This document shows, piece by piece, positions 47,504 through 58,422 of a DNA stretch of 64,000 nt; within the stretch, counting starts at the first letter, position 1, and each line of letters opens with the position of its first letter. Location: NCBI GenBank assembly GCA_029204225.1, contig CM055104.1, positions 38,186,527 through 38,250,526 on the forward strand, in the 5' to 3' direction. The notes under the pieces are model-generated. The model worked only from the letters and a program-made list of their open reading frames with translations, had not been told where the DNA came from and ran no database searches. A program made the translations under genes and the position numbers. This DNA is from Diphasiastrum complanatum. Taxonomy: Eukaryota; Streptophyta; Lycopodiopsida; Lycopodiales; Lycopodiaceae.

Positions 47504-48001
47504 TTGGAACAAGAGCTTGAAGCTAGTGGTAATCTCTTCAACCAATACTATGCTTTTGTGTCTAATATTGCTTCCACTAGTACTTCTACATCAATGAAGA
47601 ATTCAAATTCTGTTTTGCAAGTTGTTGATTTTCAGCCCATTAAGTGGGTGATTGATAGTGGTGCTACTCGTCATATGACTTCTCGCAAAGAAGCATTCAC
47701 TAAATTAGTGAAAGTGCAAAATGGAAGCAAGGTACAATGTGCGGATAATGCATCTTATTCTATTCATGGAATTGGAATTGTAGCCATCATTCTGCCTAAT
47801 GGTGAAGAAAAGTACATTAAGAATGTGTTTTACGTTCCAGGAATCAATCTTCTTTCAGTTTCAACTATGTTGAAGCAAGGACTAGTTGTTGAGCTCAAAG
47901 AAGATAAGTGTCTTGTCAAGGATCCTAAAAGATCTCTCTTGATTATTGTTTCGGGAACAATGCATGCTGGCTTATTCATTATGAATACCTATGAGCGATG
48001 A
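47504..48001 (+). pseudogene. Copia L: protease and linker
   Basis: Open for 165 codons. The active site V-I-D-S-G-A-T-R-H-M-T is at 47649 with D-S-G intact. Then A-D-N-A-S-Y-S-I-H-G-I-G, K-N-V-F-Y-V-P-G-I-N-L-L-S-V, and a pre-integrase part ending in a TGA at 47999-48001. Confidence 0.88.
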
Positions 48002-48040
48002 ATTCCCTCTATATGCCTTGTTGCTTCTACATCACAATCA

Positions 48041-48680
48041 TTGGAGTTGGCTGAATTGTGGCATGCAAGGTTTGGACATCTCAACTTTGCAAGTTTGAAG
48101 AAGCTGAAGACATTAGATTTTCTTACTATTGAGCAGCCGAAAGGGCATGTATGTGAGGGGTGCATACTTGGAAATTTTCAAAGGAAACCTTTTCCAATTG
48201 ATGGAACTATAAGGGTTCTTGATAAATTTGATTTGGTTCATAGTGATGTTTGTGGTCCAATGAGGACCGAATCCATTGGAAAGTGCATCTTTTTTGTAAC
48301 TTTTATTGATGACTTTTTCCGTTTTACATGGATCTATCCTATGAAGGCTAAATCGGAAGGTTTTCAACATTTCAAAGATTTTCTAGCAATGGTAGAAAAT
48401 CTTTTTGGGCATTCTTTGAAGACCCTATGCACCGATCGAGGAGGGTAATACATTAAGAATACGTTCATGCATTTCTTCGAGAAAAGGGAATTCTACATCA
48501 AATGACAACTCCCTATACGCCTCAACAAAATGGTGTTGCCGAGTGAAAGAATCGCACACTTATGGAGAGGGCCCGTTGCATGCTCAAAGCAAAGGGGCTG
48601 CCTCACAAGTTTTGGGCTGAAGTGCTTATAACGGCAACATACATTAACAATCGTTGTCCTACTAAAGCATTGATTTATCA
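48041..48680 (+). pseudogene. Copia L: integrase
   Basis: L-W-H-A-R-F-G-H-L-N (48056) and C-E-G-C (48153) form the zinc module. V-H-S-D-V-C-G-P-M (48237) has the first catalytic Asp and D-R-G-G the second region (48434), where the expected G-E-Y is replaced by a stop TAA (48446-48448). T-P-Y-T-P-Q-Q-N-G-V-A-E (48510) follows with a further stop after the Glu, then A-R-C-M-L-K-A-K-G-L-P, F-W-A-E-V and N-N-R-C-P-T-K-A-L. The domain ends near 48680 at the deletion joint. Confidence 0.88.
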
Positions 48681-48777
48681 CTTTGTTCGGGAGAGACTTC
48701 ATGATGGCAACATTTTACTTGAGTATTGTCCTATAGAGGATAATATTGCGGACCTCTTCACTAGAGGTGTTGCCTAG
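48681..48777 (+). pseudogene. Copia L: RNase H tail fused to integrase
   Basis: Directly after the integrase segment the same frame reads H-F-V-R-E-R, then D-N-I-A-D-L-F-T-R-G-V-A and a stop (48775-48777). This is the usual end of copia pol. Between the two lie no RT residues, so about 2 kb was removed with the frame kept. Confidence 0.88.
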
Positions 48778-48867
48778 AGTCATATTTGAAGCTTTATACA
48801 AAGCTTTAAATTTGATACCACGTGTTGGTTTTATCACATAGTGAAAATTTCAGTTTCTGCACTGTCA

Positions 48868-48878
48868 TTTGAGGAGGG
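48868..48878 (+). other. Polypurine tract of element L
   Basis: tttgaggaggg right before the 3' LTR. Confidence 0.85.
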
Positions 48879-49310
48879 TGTTAGAAATAAATGACTATGC
48901 TGAAGTTAATCCATAGGTTGCTTTGACCCAAAAGGTCGAGATTTGTGTAACCATAGGTATTTAGTTATTTAGGCCATCTTAAATTTGTCTTAAGTTCAGT
49001 TGGACCCAATTTTGGTCATGTACTGACTCATGGGTCCTTAGGGGTCTAATTTGGTATAGGGGCCCTATCACGACTTTTGGGGGTGCCCTATAGTCAGTAA
49101 GTAGGTAGAGTACATATTGGCTTATTGTGTCACATTTTTCAATTTGGCTAAGCATTGCTCTCCATTGCTTGTGTTGTTGTGTTGCTCTCCATTGCTTGTG
49201 TTGTTGTTTTCTCTCTCTCTCTTAGAGTTGGGCGCCCAGCCTCTTCTCTCTTGTTATGTGGAGATTGATTGATAACTAGATCTTGGTGACTTGACTCTTG
49301 CTTTCCTACA
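48879..49310 (+). mobile_element. 3' LTR of element L
   Basis: 432 bp, TGTTAGAAATAAATG to CTTTCCTACA. Relative to the 5' LTR it has a short tandem duplication (gctctccattgcttgtgttgttg, 49157-49208) and loses the long T run. Confidence 0.93.
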
Positions 49311-49880
49311 CTTTTTAGGATCCATTCAAATCTGTCTGTAGCCTATAACATGTCCAAGGAAATCAACTTCCTCTACCACAAACTCACATTTCTCTCTTTT
49401 CACGAACAAGCAGTTTCTCCTCAGTCGTTGGAGAACCGTCCTTAAATGTTTAATGTGATCTTTGAGGCTCCGGTACGTTTGTTAGACCGAATGGCATCAC
49501 CAGGAACTCATGACTCCCGTACCGTGTTCGAAACGTCGTTTTGTGCTCATCACCTTTAGCTATTCGAATTTGATGATATCCAGATCTGAGATCTATTCGG
49601 CTAAAATATTTGGCATGTTTGAGTTGGTCAAACAGGTCATCAATTCTAGGCATGGGATACTGGTACTCTTGTTGAGCATGCGGTAATCCACACACATTCG
49701 AAGAGTCTTGTCCGCCTTTTCCACGAATAACATTGGGGCTCCAAAAGGTAAAGCGCTAGGTCTAATAAATTCTTTGTCTATCAATTCACCAAGTTGTCGT
49801 TTCAGTTCCGCCAACTCCTCTTGTGACAAGATGTCTTCGAGGAGGTAATACCAACCAAAGCTAACACAGAGGATCCCTCT
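49311..49880 (-). pseudogene. Chromovirus J: RT N-terminal part with YVDD deleted
   Basis: Minus strand: [18 protein letters not shown] (about 49800), [21 protein letters not shown] (about 49690), [22 protein letters not shown] (first catalytic Asp, about 49605) and P-F-G-L-T-N-V-P (about 49480). It then jumps to H-I-K-H-L-R-T-V-L (about 49460), skipping the Y/F-V-D-D box. Next come C-E-F and F-L-G-H-V. Two of three catalytic Asp residues are therefore absent. Confidence 0.87.
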
Positions 49881-50446
49881 CAAGTCGCACCCCCCCCCCG
49901 AGACCGAACGTAGGACCTTTGCCTAGCCGCGCCCACACAAATCTATCACAGAATTAGCCCACAGGAAACATCCATCCAACCATCCATGCTTTCACCATTA
50001 AGCAGCACATTGCCTCAGTCATGCCCCACCAACTCTGGTCGATAGCCCTTATAACTAAACGATCGGCAGCTATCTCGCACCGGCATCTAACCACCTGTGC
50101 TTTGCACCCGAATTCGAGCAGCATCTCTGTATCAATGGTTAACTTGTACAGTTCGAATATGTCACCCCGTACCCCACAAGGCACAGACCGTGCTTTCACC
50201 TACCTAGGCAGCACTTTGCTTCATCTGTCCTACGTGCAGACCTCTCTAGGCCCGAACCGCGAGAACTGACCGTGCTTACACCTCAAGGGCAACACCTTGA
50301 CTCATCAAGTCCCCCGTTCTACCGACCACCCCGACCGTGGACGCACCCGCGCTTACACTATGGGCAGCACCTTGCACAACGGTTTTCTTGACAAATATCA
50401 AAAAGTGGCCATCCCTGTGAGACTTGCGTAGCTGACCGGCTAGTCA
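49881..50446 (-). other. Leader of chromovirus J
   Basis: GC-richer non-coding DNA between PBS and RT with a C10 run (49890-49899). It has repeated words such as gcagcaccttg and gaccgtg and carries no gag or protease motif. Confidence 0.6.
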
Positions 50447-50458
50447 GCTCCGATACCA
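50447..50458 (-). other. Primer-binding site of J
   Basis: Minus strand tggtatcggagc, two bases after the 5' LTR; one change from the standard tggtatcagagc. Confidence 0.85.
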
Positions 50459-50460
50459 CA

Positions 50461-51316
50461 TGTTGCGCCGGCACCTCAAAGGGCGTTGGAACTTGAGCAG
50501 TTTCCCCAACACGTGCTTACGTCTAACATTCATTCATCATGCACTTACGTAAAAGCCAACTTAGAAAACGTAACAAGCTTAACCATTCAGACTTAAGAAA
50601 ACTGGAATCTCAACCAACCCGAAAGCCAACTTAAAATCCGTCCCCAAAAGGTAACTAAAGGCAAAGACAAGCCACACATGAAACCCAAGGCATAGTGGTC
50701 GCCAAACTGACGTGGACCCTTAGGCGCCAACGACGCAAAAAAGTCCTGGAGACGAAACCAAAATGGTAATCATCCCCAAGGATCAACTTTATTGAATTTG
50801 GAAGAGGTTACATTCATAGATAGACTGACTGGTCTCAGGGCCACCAACACGTGTTGGGGGCATTGTGCCTGGCTCGCACTGGTAGAGGGAGCTGAGACCT
50901 GGCGACTGGATTCCTAGCGCTGGTTGAGCTTCCCAAGTTTCTGTCTGCTGGACTCCCCCTATAGTTCTAGTGTGATTTGGCGTGCCTCTTCTGTCTTGGA
51001 ATATAGTGCTTTCTGGTAGAGCACGCTTTTTAGGACTTAGTTTTTATTTTGTGATTAAGCCTGGCAAGCTTGGCAAAATCAGTCTGGCTCCCGGACATGG
51101 GTCCCAGGAGCCGTCCCGACGGCAGAATCAACTTGGCTCCTGACTAGGCCATGACTTGAGCTCCAAAGATAGCTCATGACTTGTAACTACTTGGCTAGCT
51201 CACCACAGGTCGGAGGCTCAGTCTTTGACTTCGTAACTCGCTCTGGGACCTTTAGGGAGTGTCACCCCTTAGATTCTTACAGAGCACCTTGGTGCACCTG
51301 AGTCAGCTTTACAACA
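50461..51316 (-). mobile_element. 5' LTR of chromovirus J
   Basis: 856 bp, plus-strand TGTTGCGCCGG to TTACAACA, then target duplication CTTTG. Confidence 0.92.
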
Positions 51317-51912
51317 CTTTGGAAGTAGAGAGTATATAGACTCTATAGGCCTTCTTGGAAGATGAGTATCCAACCATGATCCATTTGCTTGAGCTTGGAT
51401 CATCTTTTTTCCTTGTTTCCAAGGGAATATATGCAAAGCAATATACTTCCATTCTTAGGTGACCAACCTTAGGCTTCTTCTTGAATAAGACTTCATATGG
51501 TGACTTTCCTCCTAGGGCAAGATGTGGGAGTGTATTGCAAAGATAATTGCCACGATCTTCTTTTTCTTCAACTTTGAAGTAAAAGCTTGAGAGGAATCAT
51601 CCTCCTCTCCATCTTTGTCCTTGTCTTTAGCTTTGTCTCTAGAGAAATGTTGGTGTTGATTCTTCCTCCTCCCTTTGTGCTTGTCTTTGACAAATAGAGC
51701 TTTGTCTTCTCCATTATGATTGAGTGATAGCTTGTCCATCTTCATAAGCTTGTTCTCTTGTCTTGACTCTTCAACAATAAGAACACCTTGCAAGGCCTCC
51801 AAACTTGGTAAATCCTCCTTGATAGCATAGGATTGGACAAGATTGTCATATTCATCTCTCAAGCCATTGAGAATGAATTGAACTAGCTCACTTTGTTTGA
51901 TGGTGTCTCCAA
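51317..51912 (-). pseudogene. Copia K: gag fused to integrase C-terminus
   Basis: Minus strand: gag body I-L-N-G-L-R-D-E-Y-D-N-L-V (about 51880), L-Q-G-V-L-I-V-E-E-S-R-Q and a Lys/Asp-rich tail ending in four Lys. At about 51545 it passes into integrase L-P-H-L-A-L-G-G-K-S-P-Y-E-V-L-F (about 51530) and Y-R-V-Y to the J insertion at 51317. Zinc knuckle, protease and the first two thirds of integrase are deleted. Confidence 0.83.
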
Positions 51913-52834
51913 TGTTAGATTATTCTCCTAATTCTCCTACTGACCGAATAATCAATCTTCAATCGTCATTCACTTATTATCCAGTTCTGCAGTTTTATGC
52001 ATGTTTACACAATCTACAAAAATTCTCGGGAATCGCTTACAGGTGGCTCCGACAATCAAACATCATCCGACAATCTTTATCGGGCATGGTCCGACCATCT
52101 TTTTCGAATGAAAGACAATTCATTGTTCCACTTGAATTAACTACAGACTTGCCCTAACTGTTTAGCAAGTAAATTTTCATGAAGTACTAACGAGATGGAT
52201 GCCAGCTCACTATGGCCATCTGACCATTAAGATCTACGACCTAATTAGTTGTCCTACTGGACATGCGTCATTTTGCTTAGTATAAATAGTTTATCATGCT
52301 TCTATTATTTTAATGCATTTTCAACGTATTGAAGTACGTATTGTAGCAGCTCTCTCAAGCTTTCAAGCTTGAACACTCTTGAGCATTCTAGCTCAGTTCT
52401 TTAGAGTTTATCAGAGTTTTGCTATTAGCGCTTACTACTTATCAACGGAAGCGCAATCAGACAGAGTTTCAGTTACTCACAGATAGCTTAGAGTACGTGG
52501 TTTCTATCTGCAATTGTTTTGTGCTCATCATCATCTGTTTTTATGTTGAATCAATCTATTCCTTGTTGCGTTCAATACCATGCATTGTTTTGTAACTGAT
52601 AATCTCTTATAGTCTTGTCTGATAATTCAATATTTCATTGTTTGGCTACATAATTATTGTAGTGCTAGTGATTTCAAAGTCGGTCCTATAAGCTTGAACG
52701 TGACTTTTGTCATTATGTTTTGTTCAATATTGATAGACGTAGTCATGCATTAGGAAAGAAGGCTCTATTCCGCTGCGCTCGATAAGTCGCCACAGCCTTC
52801 GACTTGTCATTATTGCATACACCTCTTTCCAACA
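51913..52834 (+). mobile_element. 5' LTR of element D', complete
   Basis: 922 bp, TGTTAGATTATTC to TTTCCAACA. TATA-like tataaata lies at 52282. This is the only full copy of the D-family LTR here and serves as reference for the fragments at 18694-19161 and 29312-29692. Confidence 0.9.
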
Positions 52835-52849
52835 TGGTATTAGAGCATG
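52835..52849 (+). other. Primer-binding site of element D'
   Basis: tggtattagagcatg next to the LTR; initiator-Met tRNA complement with one change. Confidence 0.85.
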
Positions 52850-53071
52850 TTATTTAATATGCTAGTACCTTCATGATATCAGAGCGATCTGTTATACCAG
52901 AGCTCTAATACTTGATATCTTTCGCGATATCATTAGATACTTTTCATAGTATCATATTCTTCAATTTTGTGGTATCGAATTTCAATATCAAATAGTTAAT
53001 TTCCAATTGTAGCGCAGAGCACGGTATCTCTCTCTTAACGTCATCGATATATCAACAGACTAAAGTTCCAG

Positions 53072-53959
53072 ATGGATTCTCAAAGTAAAGTCGGTCTCAT
53101 CGTAGACAAGCTGAATGAATCCAATTACTACTTGTGGAAATTTAAGAAGAAGACCTTGTTAATCGCCAATGAGTTGTGGGATGTTGTCACAGGTACATAA
53201 GTGAAGCTTGAAGATGACACATCCGACTCAAAATGGAAATCGAAGGATGGTAAAGCTTTTGCGCTTATTATTCTCAATATATCAGACACTTAGATTGGCC
53301 ACATAGCTGAAGCTCAAACTTCAAAAGAAGTATGGAACATCCTGAGCTCACTATATGATGTGAGGGACGTAACTTCTAGGTTACATCTACGGAGAAAATT
53401 CTTCACTCTCAAGATGTCGAATGGTGATTCGCTTTAGAATCACGTTAACTAGTTTAAGAATCTCTTGCAACAAATGGTCGTTGTCGGATCGATCATTGAC
53501 GATCAAGACACAATTATGACATTGCTTTCAAGCTTGCCTTATACATCTGAAAACTGGGTGATGATCATATCGACACACTCATATTTAACTCTTACCAGAG
53601 TTATCACTATGTTGCTACAGGAAGATAATCGAAGAAGTCAAGACACTTCGTCGACTTCATCATCTCATGCTCTATATGTCAACAAAGGCTCAAAACGACA
53701 GAAGCAGAAAAGCTCTAAGCAGTTTGCATCAAATCAGAAACCAACTCAAAATCAAGAACAATTATCAAATCCACAGTCGAAGAAGAAGATGTTTTGTAAA
53801 TATTGCAAGCGCACTAATCATGAGATCCAAGATTGCAGAGTACTAAAATCAAATAATGTCAGCAAGCAACCTGATCAACAGGCGAATGTAGTCACAACAC
53901 CTCCCGACATCGACATGGACGAAGGAGCATTTATGGTCTTGTTGAGAGAAAGAATATAA
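53072..53959 (+). pseudogene. Copia D': gag
   Basis: Start Met 53072 (M-D-S-Q-S-K-V-G-L). N-Y-Y-L-W-K-F-K, L-W-D-V-V and S-S-L-Y-D-V-R-D-V-T mark the copia gag. Stops lie near 53200, 53293 and 53437. The C-terminal 160 codons (53465 on) are open, with a zinc knuckle C-K-Y-C-K-R-T-N-H-E-I-Q-D-C at about 53794. Near 53937 it joins integrase. Confidence 0.87.
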
Positions 53960-54441
53960 CCTTGGTCGAATCGGCAAAGTGCATGTTATCACATGCGACA
54001 CTTCCGAAGTTCTTCTGGACTGAAGCAGTTTCAACTGCAGCTTATATTCAGAACAAATGTCCTACTAAAGGTCTCTCAGACAAAACACCAACCGAAATTT
54101 GGACAGGCTCCAAATCTTCTTTATCGAATTTACGAGTTTTTGGATGTATCGCTTATGCGCAAATTCCGCATGATCTTAGGAAGAAGCTCGACTTCCAGAG
54201 TATCAAATCGATTTTCATCAGCTACACTACTTCAGATAAAGTTTATAAGTTGCATGATCTTGTCAAGTCAAAGATATTCACTAGCCGGGATGTCATCTTC
54301 ATCGAAGATCAGTTTATCGACCTCAAAGGTAAAGGCAAAGCTCATATAGCTGAACTATCGGACTCTCCCGAATTATCGAACCTTCCGATTTTCCAAACCA
54401 TCATTAAGTTAATGAATTATCTTTTCCACAAAAAGAACCAT
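53937..54441 (+). pseudogene. Copia D': integrase C-terminal part
   Basis: Begins at V-E-R-K-N-I-T-L-V-E-S-A-K-C-M-L, just after the catalytic Glu box, in a different frame from gag. F-W-T-E-A-V, V-F-G-C-I-A-Y-A-Q-I-P, I-F-I-S-Y and R-D-V-I-F-I-E-D-Q-F follow and then a stop. The catalytic core is absent. Confidence 0.88.
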
Positions 54442-54444
54442 TAA

Positions 54445-56208
54445 CCTGCAAGTAATTGTTCCACACCGTGATTACTTGTTCATATGTCTATGCACTTTGA
54501 CTAGTTTAAGTATATGATATAAACTCAGTACATAGAAAACACATAGTAGATCCACAAGATTAAGATGTACATAAAGCAACATATCCAACTATGTTCCTAT
54601 ACATAAACATAGGCCATAAACTGGCAGATATCCATAATCTGCATATGTTACTCACATAACTCACTGAGAATCTTGCACTCAGCTACAACAAACTCTATTT
54701 CTCACGAGTAATTAACATATCTGGGAAATCTTTGAAGTGAATAATTCCACATCACAAGTTTTCCAACCATCTAACTCTTATTAACAAAATTTCTTCTACC
54801 AATCAGCCTACTTCAGATCTTAGTGTACAAACCAAGACTAGGCTAACTTATACATACATCTTTGGACATAAACTTAAGATTAAAGCTTTATTCCATTGAT
54901 TATACTTAGTCGGTCTACAGATCATTCTACCCAAGAAATCCCCTTTGGAATCACTGATGTCCCAGGGCCACCAGCTTTTCCTCCAAGAATCCTCTGCATC
55001 TAGATCTGTTTTGCCCAAAAAGTCAAAAAGACTATTTGGCTATCCTATACCCAGATATAAGATCAAATTCACAACCAATTCCAAGAGATACTTCTAACCA
55101 TTGAAATCCCTCATGCCCCTTAAGCGATACTCAAAGAATACCACTCCGCATTATTGTACCTCGGCATGGACGAGACGAAATGTATCGTTCAAGTATAGTT
55201 GAAATGTCGCAAGTGTATTCACTAACCCAAAAGAAACATACTATCCTAGATCTTCAATATCTATTTCAGAATCGGTAAAAAGAACTTAATTCTTTTACAG
55301 GTTAGAATTTTCTTGGTTGTTACCATCGTTATAATGAAATACTCTATAACAGGAAAGAATCCAGATTACTAGATTCTTGTATGGAACACCTTCCATCTGC
55401 TTCACTTTGCAAGATCCAAATCTAATTGCAAAACAGAGATGGTTCCATAAATGGATTATCAGTCTTGCCACTCACTTTTCCTTTAGATTCATCGATTTCA
55501 CAAAAATCTAATTAACACTGGGAAAAAGTTATCCAAATTCCTAGAGGCAGTCTTCTTAAATAATTCTCAATTGTTATTTGCACTTGCAATTAAATATACT
55601 TCAAGAATCGAAAGTAGATTTTTCAAACTGATCAACTTAGTCAACCAATCAACTACCCCTAAGGCTTCTTCCTTTTTCCTCCCTTTCAAAAAAAATGGTT
55701 CAGGTTAAAAAACCCCAAAGCAGTAACTTAACAACTAATTAATCAGATAGTTTTGATTGTTCAATCATTAAGTGTCGCACTTAATTCCTGGCAAATCCCC
55801 TTATGGATCAGCATAGCAACTGTTCCCAATTTTTGGTCCAAAATCACTATCTAGTCATCCTTTTGACTATTCAAACATCATGCAATCATTAGATCCAATA
55901 ACTAATGACTGTAAAACAGCAAGTACAATCTGGAAAACGTACTACATCAGTACCTATGATCAATTCCAAGCAAAAAACATGAATTCTAGGTGAAAATTTT
56001 ACTAAAACCATAAAAAATCCTTTGATTTCCATCAAAATTTATGGAAAAAGTCCATAATTGTGATCGTTAGGCTAAAAGTACACCAAATTCAGAGAAGCCA
56101 CCTACTTGAAGATCAATTCCACCACCTGGAAGTAGCATGCAAGGAGAAATCCACCAAAAACTGAGAAAAAACAAGAAGCAGCTCCACCTTCCGATTGATG
56201 CAAATCCT
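54445..56208. other. No gene seen
   Basis: About 1.8 kb without a coding motif on either strand. If the PBS-like site at 56209-56223 is real, this could be the non-coding internal region of a minus-strand element, but no second LTR was found. Confidence 0.45.
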
Positions 56209-56223
56209 TGTTCTGATACCACT
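56209..56223 (-). other. PBS-like site beside a possible LTR end
   Basis: Minus strand gtggtatcagaacaa with the preceding text ending in TACA; on the plus strand an LTR could begin TGTAAGAATCGCC around 56224. A minus open frame of 111 codons crosses it without motif. Confidence 0.4.
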
Positions 56224-56616
56224 GTAAGAATCGCCTTACGAAGATCGGACTAGATCCTGTTGCAAAACAACCAAAAGGACCACTGTGGAAACCACCCAAC
56301 CAACAGGAAATGGCTAGTGAATACCCTAACCACTTCACCCCCATGCCATGGTGAATGAATGCAGGAGAGGATAGGAAACCTGGCTCAAGAATCTGAAATT
56401 CCAATAGGGAGATGGGCGAGTTTCCATGGTAAGCCATGCAAGTGCTCCTATGTCCAATTATAGGTTTGGACCCTCATATGATTATTAGTTATTTTTACAA
56501 GCCAAGCCCGGAATGACGAGGCATAACCAATAACCATATGCACTGAAGTGACCGACTATCCATGTCAGGAATTATTCTGAATCCTTCATACTGGACATGG
56601 ACGTAACAATAAGAGC

Positions 56617-56664
56617 ACTTCCTTTTGATGTTGGGTACTTCACTTCCTTTTGATGTTGGCTACT
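56617..56664. repeat. 24-bp tandem duplication
   Basis: cacttccttttgatgttggg at 56617 is repeated at 56641 with one change. Confidence 0.85.
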
Positions 56665-56849
56665 TCCCACTGGAAGAGCGTTGGCCTTGCCATTACATAC
56701 TGCTGTTTGCTCAATGCTCTTGCTACACACAAGGATTTTTCTCTCTGCTGGACGCGATCTCCTACGCCCACCCTGCGCACTACTGGATAGAAATATTTGG
56801 TGAATAGAAAGCAAGGTGAGTTGCACCAAAGCCCACGTTTTTCATCCTC

Positions 56850-57290
56850 ATGAAGAACTGCGAGTTCCTATAGCGTTTTTGACATACTTTGTCAACCTGC
56901 AGCCTACTTCACGTGCTAGTATACTTCTTATGATAGCATTTGGTTGTATGAATGTGTTTGCAGCAAAACAAGGCTGCCATTGACAGCTGAAAAATGATCT
57001 GCTGCCATCAATGGTATGCTAAAGCAACTTGGGCAATGATAACGGACTGTAAGTCGCATCTGCAACCCGCGTTTTTGCATCTACCATCCTGTCTGCGACC
57101 CTTCGCAGTAGGTTTTGGATATATTTCAGAAAACTGCGACCTGCTCCACATAGTAATCAATCCACATAGTAATCAACACTCTCTGAAAGCTTATAGCTGT
57201 TTGAACGTTTTTGACGCACAACAGGGCCACAATTGACCAAATAAAACGACCTACTACCATCGAAAAGTGGAATAAAACTGGTATTGCATT
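56850..57290. repeat. Diverged tandem repeat of about 245 bp, two units
   Basis: Blocks near 56890-57005 (cctgcagcctact, tagcatttggttg, acaaggctgcca, gatctgctgccatc) recur in order near 57135-57265 (cgacctgctccac, tagctgtttgaac, acagggccaca, gacctactaccatc). Within the second unit a 16-bp word, ccacatagtaatcaat, is tandemly doubled (57147-57178). Confidence 0.55.
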
Positions 57291-58422
57291 GATACCCTGA
57301 ACTCCGTTATGACTTTGTTTCGGTTTGAAGCATTCAAGAGACACAATATGATCATGACTGTACTACACTCTAGCTAATGGCAAACATTTTACATAACCTA
57401 TTATTAAGCCATCACATATGGTGAAAGATGTGCAAATATGGCCATTGAGGTTACTTATTGGTAGCTTCTTCTAACCAGCACAGTGCCAAAACACTACTTA
57501 CTTTAACATAATGTAATATCGTTTGGTATGATCACAATGATCAGACTTTAAAGAATATGAGGAACGTATCGTTGTATACTTTCCAAAATACGTTTTTCTA
57601 TGGTCTACACTAACCATTATTTTCTCTTATACTGGAGCCTATGATATAGCTTTCTACGTGTTTACGTTGCAAGTTACAAATTCCCGGTTTCACTCGGTGC
57701 ACACTACATTCGATTTGGATACCATCATACTCTTCACGGAACATGGACTATCAATCAGAGCAGCAACTCGGCCAACACATCTAAGGTATGAAAACTGATG
57801 AAGCGTTTGCTTATGAACGGAATTTGAACCGCAGTTCGCAATTTGATGCAACTATGCAACTATGACTGGCATACAGATGATCCAGCTCTAAAATTGCCTA
57901 TCTCTATTCTCCATGAAGAATTAGTCATTTAAGAATCGGCCTAAACCTTTGTACACTTAGGTTCTGTCTTTATGCTCCAAGCTCTCCCCGTGACTACAAG
58001 ACCTAGATGGAGCGGTGCTGCTAAATAGCATATTGAATCTAATTCTATAAATCAATGAAGTGGATCTTTGAGAAATAATTAAAACAAGTTTCAGTAACTA
58101 TTACTCATAGACCATGAGAGTCGTGCTAAATTAGATGGGTACCTATAGTCCATATTGGTTAACTAAGGTTCAAGTTTCCCCACCCACGTTGTAAGTACAC
58201 AATATCATCTCACAGAGTAGCAAACTTGCTTCAATGCATAAATCATGAGTGAAAATGCACTTCAAGAAAGATTTTAGACTACATTATCAAAAGCTCGCCA
58301 TACACAGGCAACTGAAGCAAAAAGATGCCCATATACCAGAGTCTTCTAATGAAAGGTGCATAAATACAATCCACATACTTCAAATTTAAACATGACTGCA
58401 TGACAATTTACATAATCAACTT
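57291..58422. other. No gene seen; includes presumed 3' UTR of the MnmG gene
   Basis: No coding motif. The part nearest 58422 should be downstream untranslated sequence of the minus-strand gene. Confidence 0.5.

Larger units (their letters stand above)
45467..49310 (+). mobile_element. Ty1/copia element L, RT deleted, inserted in J
   Basis: 3844 bp. LTRs 45467-45884 and 48879-49310, PBS, gag, protease, integrase and the last codons of RNase H, PPT. Flanking five bases are cttct (left) and ctttt (right), a target duplication with one later change. When one copy is discounted, the RT reading frame of J (D-P-K-K-I-K) is continuous. RT and most of RNase H are missing: integrase passes directly to the RNase H tail near 48680. 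Confidence 0.9.
42869..51316 (-). mobile_element. Ty3/gypsy chromovirus J, target duplication CTTTG
   Basis: 8448 bp including nested copia L. LTRs are 42869-43770 and 50461-51316, flanked by CTTTG at 42864-42868 and 51317-51321. It has a PPT at 43771-43780, a PBS at 50447-50458, a chromodomain after integrase (about 44150-44037) and a shortened pol. Gag and protease are absent: only a non-coding leader of about 560 bp lies between PBS and RT. The YVDD part of RT, and RNase H, are also deleted. It must have been mobilised by other copies or lost these parts after insertion. Confidence 0.92.
41908..51912 (-). mobile_element. Ty1/copia element K (family H type), host of J and D'
   Basis: Minus strand: gag (51912-51560), fused by deletion to integrase C-terminus (51530-51317), [gypsy J 51316-42869], rest of integrase C-terminus (42868-42640) and RT N-terminal half (42636-41908). 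No LTRs remain. Its gag is close to that of H. The plus-strand D-family copia at 51913 cuts its gag; the 3' end fades after RT motif Y-V-D-D at about 41908. Confidence 0.82.
51913..54441 (+). mobile_element. Ty1/copia element D', family D, truncated
   Basis: 5' LTR (51913-52834), PBS, gag (53072-53945) fused to integrase C-terminal part (53937-54441). The rest of integrase, RT, RNase H and 3' LTR are missing. It is inserted in gag of K; left target flank tccaa (51908-51912). Confidence 0.87.

Noticed and set aside
56102-56437. 111-codon minus frame
   Set aside because: Crosses a PBS-like site and a possible LTR edge; no recognisable domain.
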